DNA from: Limnanthes douglasii subsp. nivea
Taxonomy: Eukaryota; Streptophyta; Magnoliopsida; Brassicales; Limnanthaceae
Assembly: GCA_036936605.1 (NCBI GenBank)
Contig: JAUPFV010000005.1
Location: forward strand, 149,545,195-149,609,194
Reading direction: 5' to 3'
Length of the DNA stretch: 64,000 bases
The notes under the pieces are model-generated. The model was not told the DNA's origin. It did not search any database and was given only the letters and a program-made list of their open reading frames with translations. The position numbers and the translations under genes are program-made. This document shows, piece by piece, positions 53,328 to 64,000 of this stretch (its first letter is position 1; the number at the start of each line of letters is the position of its first letter).

Positions 53328-55930
53328 TGCATACCAAAACTACTTTGTTACATTTGGTTTTAGTTTTTATTGTACTCTATGTTTTCTCTACTTAATTTAT
53401 GTTTTATTTATTTGTGTTCATTTACATATTCGCTATGTTGCATACCGATAGCGTGACTGATTTTACATTTGATTTTATGTATATGTGGTCGTTTACTCAA
53501 AGTATATATTGTTAAAATTTTGATACCGCTGTAACTCGACCCATATATGTTATACATGGACACCCATATCGAACATTAAAACATCACATGGCTTTACCCT
53601 GACATACATAGGGATATATGTTATTTTTATCTATTAGGTGTCACAAATTGATTGAGTTAGGGGATTACATTATGCACACCTAACATGTTTGAAAAATTGA
53701 TAGGTCTATTTGGATTATGTTATCCATGGACAAAATCTCAATAAATATAGGCTCTACTCTTGTAACAACACAACCTAAAAAACTCAAACACATCAAAAGC
53801 TAGAAAAATGTATGGTTAGGCTCAGTTAGAACATGAATATTTGCAAAAAGCCTCCGTCGAAATGTCGAAAACATATAGTGAGAAATGGGGTAAACTGTGT
53901 TGGGAGGCAGTATTATGCCAACTGTATTTCATTTACGGTAGGGATCACGTACGGGTTCCTAAAATTTCTAGACGTCCGGTCGTAGTTAAAACTAGGTGGA
54001 TCAATCTAATAAAGCACTGTGTACACTAGTTTTCAACCTCAACGACGAGGAACATCATGTTGTGTTTAAGTTGTTCAACTGTTTGGTCACCGATAGTTTG
54101 ATAGAGGAACAGCTGAATATTGTTCGTGCCTACATATATACTATCAGGAAAGAGGATTTACATCATCTTATTTATAATATGATCTAGTATGTTTGGACTG
54201 TAAGCGCGAATGATACTATTTATTATGGATATTTTTCTCGTAAGCTCGTCTTCTATACCAACTTTATCCTTAGGTTTGATCATCAAAGTACTCCAATAAA
54301 CATTAAATTCTTCAAGATGATTTGGTCTACCTTATCGCTCGATCATAGCTAACTCGCATGCACACGGTAAATTATGTGTTTTCCTAAAAACACAACCACA
54401 ATGTACCAGATTGAAGCCTATTGGCCTAACATCTTTTAGAGTATTCTCAATAAAAAATTATGGTCATTCATGAAACTTTACCTTTTGATTCCTTAAAGAT
54501 ATGAAATTTAAATGCGTTTCTAGAATGATACTCACTTCGTTCGAATGATTCGTAAATCGTAGAGTGTTGAACGTGAACCAAGGCATGATAATTTTCCTAA
54601 AATTGTTCAAATGTGCATAGAATTGTACTGATTTCCCATTTTAAGCTCGAGTGAGCACTCTCCAGCCTATAGCATACGAATAAATTAATTAGAATACTTA
54701 ATCTCAAAAACTAAAGTTTACAAATGATAAAAGAACTAACTGATTGCTAGTCTGATTGTCCATATGTTTATGATGGTCTGTGTGGATATTAAGAAATTTT
54801 TCTCCGTAAATGTTTATCTATTACTTCATGACATAACCGATAGTCATCGAGCAAAAGGAGTAGACGTGGTGTAACTCGGCAAGATTTTTAGTATACTCTT
54901 CAAGCGCCGCCGAATGGGAAACCGCATCATAAATTTCGATAAACTCATCGGTCATGTCCACTTTGGGCAAAACTTTCTTAGCGTACGATATAATGTTACT
55001 GTTTATATGTTAAGTGCATAGTATATAAGTGGAATCCAGAAATACGTCCTCAATATCTCTCATCAATTCCAATAATTATTTGACAAAGATTAAGAATAAT
55101 GATAACCTTTTCAATTTTGTAGTTTATTATAACAGTTAAGTTAGGTTATGTTTTTGTTGGATCTCCAATCGATAGATCTCATACCATTTTGTTAGATTAA
55201 TCGTCCAATTTCATATCATTTTGTTAGATCTCCCACCAAATTCCAGACCATTTTATCTTTTTTACAAAAACAAACAATAAATAGTTTTGGTTAGATCTCT
55301 CATATTTTTTCCTCTTCTCTCAAAATATCTATATAAACCTATCTTCCAAAGTACTTGTTTTCTGAATTGGACTTCACCTTAATATTAAGATATATCATAC
55401 AAGTTTAATGGTGTAATTTTTATTTGAAATCGTTCTTCAATTTGGTAGTTATTTTGGTTTGAAATTATGACTTTAAAAATTAAATTTTCCTATTATTTTA
55501 GTTGTTGTTATGTTGATTTGTTAGTTGATTGATGTTTGTGAGTTATAGATCTACGTTTAGCATGTATTTTTGTTTGAAATGGATTAGAATTTAGGTAGTT
55601 AAAGATTTTTGGTTAGGTTTCTAGATCGAGTTTTTCATCGCACGAAACGCGCGGCCAAAATTCAGGTTATCACGTGAGTCATACAATAACGACAATCTTC
55701 TGTTGCACACATCTGTGCGCCAAATGAACCCTGAAATACACAATTTATACAAAAATATATTATGTGAATTATGTGTTGTGTTACGTTTGCTTTCGTACAT
55801 GTTTTTTTATTCGATTTGTACGTCTTGTGATACTTTTACGATATATATACTTTAAAATTTATAATTTGTGTACCAATTCAAAATATGTATTTTGTCTTTT
55901 TTATTTATTCTTAAATCGAGTTTATCTTTT
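53328..55930. other. Interval of unassigned transposon-like debris
   Basis: Two ORFs around 53841-54187 (EKWGKLCWEAVLCQLYFIYG; NLNDEEHHVVFKLFNCLV) look coding but match nothing I recognise. GTTGCATACC occurs at the LINE break and again about 108 bp later. 55160-55260 has three loose repeats of CATTTTGTTAGATCTC. Confidence 0.4.
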
Positions 55931-55939
55931 ATTTCTAGA

Positions 55940-58060
55940 CATGGTTAAGACGAAGACGACGGTGAGAAACGAACGTGGTCAGGATACGTCCCTCGTAACA
56001 CCAGAATTAGGACATTTTTATTTTCGATATGGGTTCACATACAAGACGACATACTTATCGTGGAGTAAATGGTGATATTGGTCATCATTTAGGGTAGACT
56101 GCCGCTAGTAGTCGTGTTGTAGCATCATCGTTACATTATGCATCTAATGATCTGTTTGAGCGCGTTAATCCCCATGTCCTATGATTGTATTCTAATTACG
56201 TTATGCACGAGACTTATAGTGTGTTGCACAATGATGCAAGTTTGTTTAAAATTTTAGTATTTAAAACAATATGATTTTTTTAAAATTTATTTTAATACAT
56301 TTTGAAGGCTCGAGTAAGCCTACGATGCTAGTCTATGTACGATAGTCTCCATAAGTGGGACTTGAGTCGTAATCATTGCGTGAGAAGGTAATTGGTACTA
56401 TAATCGGCCCGCTTATCAAATCTATCTCCTGTTCTCATACTAACATCCACCTGATCAAGGTGTTTCTCAAGCGTTGGCATGAGGAGAAATATTTTTTCCA
56501 TTTTTTTCGGCGAGATGACTGTGATGGTCAACGATGTCCATGTTATTACTTGTTTTCCCATTGTAGGTAACTCTTTCACGTTCTATTTTTGTTTCTGATG
56601 AGTCGAAGAAGTTGAGAGTGTATAGTAGGATTCATGGTATACACCCTGCTAAGCTAGGTAGTCATTTTAAGAGTATGAATAGTCTTATTTTGGAGTGGTT
56701 GCGGGATACATTTCCTAGTAGGCCGTATGATGGATCCATGCTATCATGCAACATGTGCTTATATATTATACGTGTTATGAGCTACTATATATACCAACAA
56801 AACTTGTAACGGTATTTCACTTGATTACCTAAAGTTCATCAACCACTACCATACAATATATAAGTCCAATTGGGTCAATAGGTTTTGGCACAACTGTACC
56901 ACTCTCTTGGCCAGAGTTTTATACATGGCACTAGTGATATATGCGGGCTTAGTGGGTTGCTCGAGGCTTGCATTTTTTATATTTTTAGGTCATTTAGTGT
57001 TCCATTATTAAGCATTTTTACTATATCCTCAGCGTATGTATACCGCTATACTCCGCAAATCTTAGCGTCTCTCAAAGTGTTGGTGTCGTTATGAGGCACA
57101 CCCTAGCTATGTTCGACATACTCGATATAAGTTTCATTATGTTTTATTAGTTTATACTGAATTTTATTTATATATACTAACTTTTGAATGTCGTTCAGGT
57201 CATATTTTTCCATATGTTTTTATACGAGGTGTTCTACCGTTTCAATAGTGATGAGGGAAGAATTTATTCGATTTGCAAGTCAGATTTTTGGAATATTTAA
57301 CCAATATGTACTTTGTAATAAGAAGTAAATATGTTTTTACTTAGTAAGTTTGTGGAATGAATTAGCCTCTAATGGACCAATTGTTTAAGTCCAACGGCTC
57401 AATAGGCCAAAAGGCCCACAACAATTGCTATATAAGCTAATTGATCTTTTCTTAAAGAGGGGAGAGATCATTTTTGCTAGGGTTTCAGTGAGGGTATTTT
57501 CTTGTGGATCTTTCTAACTTTTCCTTTTTTATATATTTTTCAATTATCTTTCCGTTCTTGATATTTTTCATCATCAAATAGGTCAGTTGGATCGAGCATA
57601 CTTTGAAGTCGTTCGAAATAATAAAGTCGTATTATCTTGAGTGTGTGACCCGTCAGATGGGCCATATTCAGATGATACCATGTCTGATACGTACTACCAC
57701 GACCAAGAAATTAGTTAAAAAATATAACGAGAAGTTTACACGGGATTGTAGGATTTGGGAGAATTTACAACATCATCTATTCACGACATTATGTGATCTA
57801 TTCGAGGGTGGGTCGGATGGTAGAGACCTTATATACCCAGTTTTGCTTAGGAGTAACCTATGATACATAACATCCAACCCAACCCCGGTAGGTGTTTATA
57901 CATATTTTAGGGGAAACCTTCACGTAGACACTCACGAAACTATAAAGGACGCATTCGATCGGTTATCCATTTTTCGGCCACGTATTGATACGATGAAGGT
58001 GAAGGATAAGTTCAATGTATTAGAGTAGTGTATCTATATCACCAAGCGATATCGGGGTCT
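55940..58060 (+). pseudogene. Plant-mobile-domain (PMD, MAIN-like) gene relic
   Basis: It starts at an ATG with MVKTKTTVRNERGQD, a basic N-terminus common in this family. HLIKVFLKRWHEEKYFFHFF (about 56448-56508) matches the PMD signature of the type F-ERWH-ET-TFHFP-GE. KLGSHFKSMNSLILEWLRD (about 56650-56710) is a later block, and RQMGHIQMIPCL (57648-57683) matches the VxRQxGxxQxIP block. IKDAFDRLSIFRPRID (about 57940-57990) may be the C-terminal end. Stops and intron-like gaps break it. PMD genes are often carried by Mutator or LTR elements; here I found no terminal repeats. Confidence 0.55.
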
Positions 58061-58345
58061 TTTTTAGGTTCTAGTTTGTGTTTCTTATTACTTGATTGAA
58101 TTTTTTGTTGATCATCATATTATATGTGTTTATGACTTTACAATTTTTTTTAGCCTTACAATATTTGTTTAAGAGTACTATGATGTTTAATTATGAGTAC
58201 TATTTTACAATTATTGTTTTTGCTTACGACTGAAGTAGTATATGTAAGTGTGTAATTGAAAAAATGACATCTAATTTATGCACTATAAATTGTATTGGAA
58301 CAAAACAACACAACATTTTAAACCAAACACACAACCTTTTCAAAA

Positions 58346-58625
58346 TTTTAGTCGCTAACAGTTTGCCTTGGTTCACACAAAATATGCAGAAGTATTCACT
58401 TATGTTACATACGTTGTGTAAAACTCATGGTTCTATTAGATTTTAGTGCGATAAATTTTGCTTTTGGTCGCACAAAATGCACGATATCATTAACTTCAAT
58501 CGCGGGTCTTGTGCGAAATTCATGTTTCTATTAGTTTTTCAATACAAAAATAAATTATTCAGTCGCACAACACTCATGATATTTATAACCTTTATCGCAG
58601 ATCTTGTGTATTACTTTGTAACTGC
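58346..58625. repeat. Degenerate repeat, about 95-105 bp x 3
   Basis: Three diverged copies, near 58346, 58470 and 58562, each with AGTCGCACAA-like, CGATATC/TGATATT-like and TTGTGYGAAATTCATG...TTCTATTAG-like blocks. Confidence 0.55.
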
Positions 58626-59149
58626 CACACGTTGAATTCCTATTGCCTTACTTTGTATTACAAGTCAAAGACCGGAGTATTGGTTCAGATTTTAGAATAT
58701 TTTACACAGTATATATATTTATAGAAGTATACACAACATTTCATCAAAAAAGGCATCGGTAGTCTCATCCGACTTTTTTCTATGAACACACTTGACAGCT
58801 TGAAGCAAGTGGTTGTTTTTATCAACGGTTCATTCCACACCAAAGAAACTATAAGTTCTTCATAATTCATAAGATTTTGTAGATTAATTAATACGACATG
58901 ATCCAGTAGCTATATAAAGAAAAATCTAACATGTGCAGGAATCCTTAGTTGGCAGGTAATCTAACTTCGCGTGAACTCCAAGTTGGCGTGAAATATAAAT
59001 ATGAGGGAAGTCAAATGAAAATGGTAATAAATATTATGCGAGAATTCAAATATTACATAATGAAGTACTAACATAATAAGTTGGATTGAAAAAAAAAATC
59101 AAATATTACATGATTTAATCATACAAAAAAAAGTTTGAAAAAAATAAAG

Positions 59150-60130
59150 TAACATAATCAAACGTTATCATTCATAAGATCAGTAAATATTATCTCTTCG
59201 TTAAGCTTCACCGTCTTGGCCGGTATAACTAGAGTACATTTGGTGAATCTACCGTAGTACGAATGCGTCTCTTGACTCGCTTCTTCGGTGACGTGGGCAT
59301 CCCATGCAAAGTATAATGGCAGAAATGTTCCATCTGGAGGAGTCATAATCTATATAATTAAATGTGTGAATTAAAGATAATAAAACCATAAAATCATAAA
59401 AATCATAATGTAATCATATTGATATACATAAATTTACAAAGTGGTTACCATGTACAAAAAGAAAATTCAATCTCTATAATAGTTTTTAAGCTAATAAGTG
59501 GACTCCCATGTATTTGTAGATAAGTTAAACAACATATTTGAACCAATCCAACCTACATATTATATCACTAAAAGCATCGGATGAACCATAACCATCCAAC
59601 CACAAAGCAACGATGGACTTTTAATTCTGACATTAAATCATGTTTAACAAGTTCCTAATTGTCCTCATTACCGTATAGCGCTATCGATGCGGTCTGATAA
59701 ACGTATTGTTCATCTGAAATAACATCTATCAAGCTAGTAATATAAGGATGTAAAAATGTTAGGATGAACTTTGCGTACTTTGTTAACTTTTCTTCCTTAG
59801 TAACTTTTGTTGGCCGACCTACTTTCCTTTTTACGCTGGGAGGTTTAGGTACTATATATAAAATCACTTTTAAGGCAGTCGTGCTACTTAGCATGTTATT
59901 GGACGCGTTAGTGCTCGTGGTTTGTTCAATGCCATATTCCCACGAACAAGGGTTCCGTTTAATTGATTGGTCTATATCGACTTTTGGCCACCCTTTAGCT
60001 TTAACCGGTTCTTTAGGCTCTTGGTTTTAACTTGTTTCGGGCTTTAAAACCTACATAACCTTATTGATGATATGATATTGTTGTTCAGGGCCGTAATTAC
60101 GTATGAAATCATATATGATGGATAGTTTTT
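59150..60130 (-). pseudogene. OTU-like domain relic from a Mutator-related gene
   Basis: On the minus strand, about 60010-59830 gives a PWSIK..RNPCSWEYGIEQ-like stretch and KRKVGRPTKVTKEE. 59790-59655 gives ILTFLHPYITSLIDVISDEQ and YQTASIALYGNEDN. The HPYI-x3-DV-x2-DGxCG(Y/F)RA pattern is that of OTU-type cysteine protease domains attached to plant Mutator-derived proteins; here DGxC reads DEQY, so the catalytic cysteine is lost. 59346-59158 (PPDGTFLPLYFAWD) may be the later part. Stops are frequent. Confidence 0.45.
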
Positions 60131-60360
60131 TAATAGATCATTTTCATGTGTAGTGGTATCTCTATGAAAAATATCTATTCTTCACCAATATATATCCAAT
60201 TTTTCCTAGAATGTATCTACCTTCTCTTTATATTGTAATTATTTTACATGCGCAAGATAACCCGTGTGTTTTCCTCAGACGCATCCACCACATACTACTG
60301 GATCTAGACCTATTTACTAGAATGTGTAATACCATAGGAAAATTTTGTTATGCCCGCAGG

Positions 60361-60426
60361 AAATACGTAACAGACTAGTTGCGAGTTCAAAGGAAATACG
60401 TAACAGACTAGTTGCGAGTTCAATGG
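60361..60426. repeat. Tandem duplication, 33 bp x 2
   Basis: AAATACGTAACAGACTAGTT...AGTTCAA starts at 60361 and again at 60394 with no difference until the last bases. Confidence 0.92.
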
Positions 60427-60429
60427 ATT

Positions 60430-61560
60430 TATATTACCCGGTTCCAGTATGAAACTTACGTAGCTCAAAATATTTGAGATTCTACAAAATGTTCAAAATT
60501 TCATTGGTTAGTATCAAGCTATTTTTTAAAGGATTGTATGAGCACTTTCGCACCTACAAAAGAATAAAAATTACGACGTAATGTGAATCATATTTATTGA
60601 ACAATATGAAGCAAAAGTTCACAATTTTATCTCGCTATGCATTAATTTGGTGAGCAATGAAGAAAAAATATGTCAACAATTTAAAATAAATTACATACAA
60701 TATACGTGTAAAGTTGATGGTTGCAAAAGTAAACAATTACATGAGACAAAATAGTTTAGAGAAGAATGTTGGTAAAGTTTGTAAATATCAATGCGATTAA
60801 AGAAACGGAAAAAATCTAAAAAATAAATACCGCATCAATGTTTCAAAATAATTTTGATCATGGACGGGATTTAGCCCTGCTACATTATATTGGCTATTTA
60901 CAAGAAATGTTGATGCTCTATCGGGTTTTCCAGATCAACCATATTCCACCATGTGGTTTTAGACGACCAATCATATCCGTATGAGATGCATCTGTAAAGA
61001 ATATTTATTTCATATTTATATAATTTTAATATTAAGTGTTGGCCATGTAAACTTGACCCCATAAGCTGACCTTTGACGTGACATTTGTCAAAAACATAGG
61101 AAATTTATCCATCAAAATAAAATATTTGTCCTAGTGGTTTTATTTTCCATTTAAAGAAAATAATAATCTCAACTTCTTTTTTAGTTTTATAATATATAAA
61201 TTTTGTTTATTCATTGTAGAGACTAAGATTGTGCAACCCAAAAATAGTGTGTAGCTAATTGTCAACGGGGCTAAAGTTACCAAACTATATGTGACCGCTG
61301 CAGATCAAACAAACTAATTTCTTTTAAATACCCACAAGTGTGAACCCATCCAATTTTCACTCATCAAACAAAAGTAAACTTAAAATATTATAGATAACTA
61401 TAGGATTTTGATACTCAATTGTATTCGCATACTCGCGGAGATGTGATATAGATCACTACATAATAAACTCGAGACTATTTAAAGCCACTAACTAGAAGAT
61501 CTACATGTCACTAGAATATGTACAAAAGCCTTGCACTGCAGCTATAAACTAATTTTCAAC
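60430..61560. other. Intergenic and 3' flank of TRA1, with a dispersed repeat copy
   Basis: No conserved translation. 61261-61375 is the second copy of the repeat at 37865-37985. The TRA1 3' untranslated region should lie leftwards from 61565. Confidence 0.5.
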
Positions 61561-61565
61561 CAGAG

Positions 61566-63905
61566 TTAAAACCAGGGATGCCATGTAGGATCCATCATGC
61601 ACAAATTACGAGGAGTCAAGGCTGCGTCAACCAGCTCATTAACACCTCTTTGGACCGACTGTGGTGGATCAATAGCAGTATCCTCCTATTACAAAATACA
61701 AAACAGCAAAATCACAATCTGATACTTCAAGGGCGTTTTGACAAGAAAATGAAAGGGAGAGAGATTAAGTTTGCAAGCGTTTTGACAAGAAAATGAAAGG
61801 GAGAGAGATTAAGTTTGCAAGTAACGTGGCTTATCCTACAAGCTATGTTGAGCATAAAAGATATCAAAAAGCTGATAAACCAAAAGGGAGGGAATACCTC
61901 GTCAGAGAAGTACTGTGGAGCTATTCCGTTGATACGGCCAATAACGCTCTCAACGTTAGTTACAACCTTATGCTTGAAGTCATTCAGGTTCAAATTACCA
62001 GCACCAGCAACAGGTGCCATGGGCATTCCCAGCGGTCTCCTCCAAGACCATGACAACAGCTCGTCACGGAAAAACATGGCTAACTGATACCATAAATGCT
62101 GGTTTTGCTGTAATATACAAGTTGGAAAATTAATTAATAATTTCCAGTAATCATTCATCATTTGTTCTGGAGATTTTTTCATGTAAAGAACAATCCTGAT
62201 CTAATAGCTGAATAGCACAATTCTAGGGTAACTTACCTTCGGCGAGACAACAGCTTGTGATGCAGCACCCATAGAAGACACAATAAGACCATCAACTCCA
62301 TTATGAGAGAAGAATGTTTGCATATTCCTTGTCAGACGGAATGGAACTGGCTCATTAAATTCAATCATACCATTCGCGTCGTATGCGGGGTGAAAATCTG
62401 TCTGAAATATTTTACCAGTGTTCTTAGCAAATAATATCTTATTCGGGGACCTTCCCCCAATTTGTAGCATAAAAGACATGAAACTTGATAGGGCCAGCTG
62501 GACCGCGAATTGCTTTTTGAAAGCCCATATATGGTTTGGGCTTGGTAAAATCTTGTACATGTATTGAGAGAAGATTCCGTCAGTCACCATGCTTTTTGTG
62601 ACTTCCGTATATGCCTGAAGGCGGAGATCTACAACAGCTTCCGGTGAAACTTGGCCCGATATAGCTTGATTCAGTTGCTCCTTAAAGAATGTAATAGGGA
62701 CATCTGCCTCCCGGTCATTCCTTGCACAGTGGTTCTCGTACACCTCAAGGAATGTACTATACATCAGATCATCCTCAACCATACGAACCTGAATTAAACG
62801 ATTTTGTTAGAAAAATGCTACAGACTTTTCCCACCTACATTCCATTGCTAAGAAGCAACTAGCTAGTTAAATAGGCAAGCAAAGAGAGGATATAAAGCTA
62901 TTACCTGAGACCAAACAGGAATAATAATTGGTGTATGAATGCATATGTGCCGTCTTCTTGACTCCTTGTGTTTATCGAACATTTGGTTCATTACACGGAA
63001 AAGTTGCAGTATTCGTTCGTCACTTCTGGCATTAGGTGTCAACGATGTCTGGACAATAAAATGCTTTTGCGAGCCATCGGAACCAATGAGGGTTAGACGC
63101 CTAAAACTACTCCCATGCCTTCTAACAATGGGTATATCAGCTCCAATCCTATCCAACTTCACTGTGTGGTCAGGTGCAATTTCCTGGATGATTGATAATG
63201 TAGATCTCTATTAAAAATCAAAATGTCAGTATCCAGGCAGAGACAACATATACGGATATCCATATTGACAATTCACAATATTTTGGAATGCACAATTACA
63301 AAAAAACTTGAGTTATTGCACGATAGCTCATGAAAATTTAGCGGTGTAACCGTGTAATACAACATACTGGTATCTAAAAAAAACGAGTAAAATAAATCTA
63401 CCTAGATTGAATAAAGTTCAATCAATAATATGTGCACTGACAAAATTGCACATGCAGACACCGATTGACATACCTGATCACTAAAGTACTGCCCTGGGAT
63501 CTCTACATCAACCACGTGGAAATCACGAAGTACCCTGCTTTCCTCTTCTAGCTTCAACACAGCTGGAAACCTGTCCTCAACGTTGCTCTGGAGAATATTT
63601 TTCCAGTGTTTCAATCGTTCAGTCAGTTCAGAGAGCGTGGCAGGGAAAGTTGCTGTACTTTCTGGATCAAGGTCACGCTCAAACTCCTGCTTGTACTCTC
63701 TCACAAAATCTACATGCTTGTTCACAGCATCTGCTGAGAAGCAAGCTCTGCACACACCAGAGAGCTCCTTCTTGAGAGACTGTGGAACCTCCGCTGTAGT
63801 GGCAGTTGGATATTTATAACAGCGGTGCAACAATGCATTAACTACTGCTAGCAGTCTTTCCTCTGGCAAAGTAACAAACCTTGAACCGATTTCTGTAAGA
63901 AGAAT
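61566..63905 (-). CDS. TRA1: TRA1/TRRAP homologue, C-terminal five exons (gene continues off the right edge)
   Basis: Minus-strand exons are 63905-63474, 63183-62905, 62788-62237, 62107-61898 and 61685-61566. All introns have GT-AG borders and the frames join at codon boundaries, giving the last 530 residues. The first exon ends in EIPGQYFSDQ. The next carries RLTLIGSDGSQKHFIVQ and QLFRVMNQMFDKHKESRRR. The third holds IGGRSPNKILFAKNTGKIFQ and FHPAYDANG at the place where active kinases have their catalytic loops, so it is a pseudokinase, as known for the family. The end is the FATC region, LCMMDPTWHPWF plus stop. TRA1 is the large scaffold (about 3,800 residues) of the SAGA and NuA4 histone acetyltransferase complexes and contacts transcription activators in the nucleus. 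No lesions seen. Confidence 0.95.
61733..61820. repeat. Tandem duplication, 44 bp x 2, in the last TRA1 intron
   Basis: GCGTTTTGACAAGAAAATGA...TTTGCAA is repeated exactly at 61733-61776 and 61777-61820. It is intronic and does not touch either splice site. Confidence 0.92.
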
Positions 63906-64000
63906 CTACCAAAGAAAAACAAGTCAATAATGTGATCAGCAACTTCTAACGAATTGGTAATTCCTGAATTGCAATATCCTCCTCCCATCATCGTTGACAA

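Noticed and set aside
1..64000. CRISPR arrays, operons, Shine-Dalgarno sites, bacterial terminators
   Set aside because: The tandem repeats lack the regular repeat-spacer structure, and all recognised genes and elements are those of a plant nuclear genome.

Overview
The window is plant nuclear DNA, most likely from a dicot. It is AT-rich and has spliced genes with GT-AG introns, Ty3/Gypsy, Ty1/Copia, LINE, SINE, hAT, Mutator and Stowaway elements, and a plant TRA1 gene. There is nothing prokaryotic in it. I see only two convincing host genes. One is a 332-residue conserved protein of unknown function at about 35.0-36.4 kb (+), with mitotic (MSA) promoter boxes. The other is the C-terminal end of the SAGA/NuA4 scaffold gene TRA1 at 61.6-63.9 kb (-), which runs off the right edge. 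Nearly everything else is mobile DNA in various states of decay.

Layout. 1-8.7 kb: a decayed Tat/Retand-like Gypsy element on the minus strand, split by a 2.43-kb inverted dimer of a small LTR element (TRIM-like) flanked by one 5-bp target duplication. 10.1-12.4 kb: a broken hAT transposase gene split by a solo LTR. 13.5-23.9 kb: a structurally complete Tat-type Gypsy element (407-bp LTRs, GATAT duplication) with gag-protease, a broken pol with a second RNase H, and a spliced antisense gene. It sits beside or inside a decayed Copia element (to 26.06 kb). 26-34 kb: a Stowaway MITE, a tRNA-derived SINE and a Mutator-type transposase pseudogene with a recurring TTGYGTAATTA motif. 39-44 kb: two divergent TTF/DUF4371-type hAT relics, one apparently inserted in the other. 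44.6-45.4 kb: a second SINE copy and a foldback MITE with a 10-bp duplication. 46.5-50.2 kb: a 3.6-kb Mutator-like unit with a 9-bp duplication that carries an in-frame fusion of a MAP-kinase piece and a brassinosteroid-signalling-kinase (BSK) piece, which makes it a candidate Pack-MULE. 50.2-53.3 kb: a truncated L1-type LINE. 55.9-60.1 kb: relics of plant-mobile-domain and OTU-like coding sequence, both typical cargo of plant transposons.

The elements record a nested insertion history, but the genes do not form a pathway. The best candidates for something not yet described are the palindromic TRIM dimer with a single target duplication, the MAPK-BSK chimera, the antisense gene that is much less damaged than the gag-pol of its own element, and the mitotic-promoter gene whose product carries two KHxRF motifs. 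All family calls come from reading motifs by eye; no database search was run.
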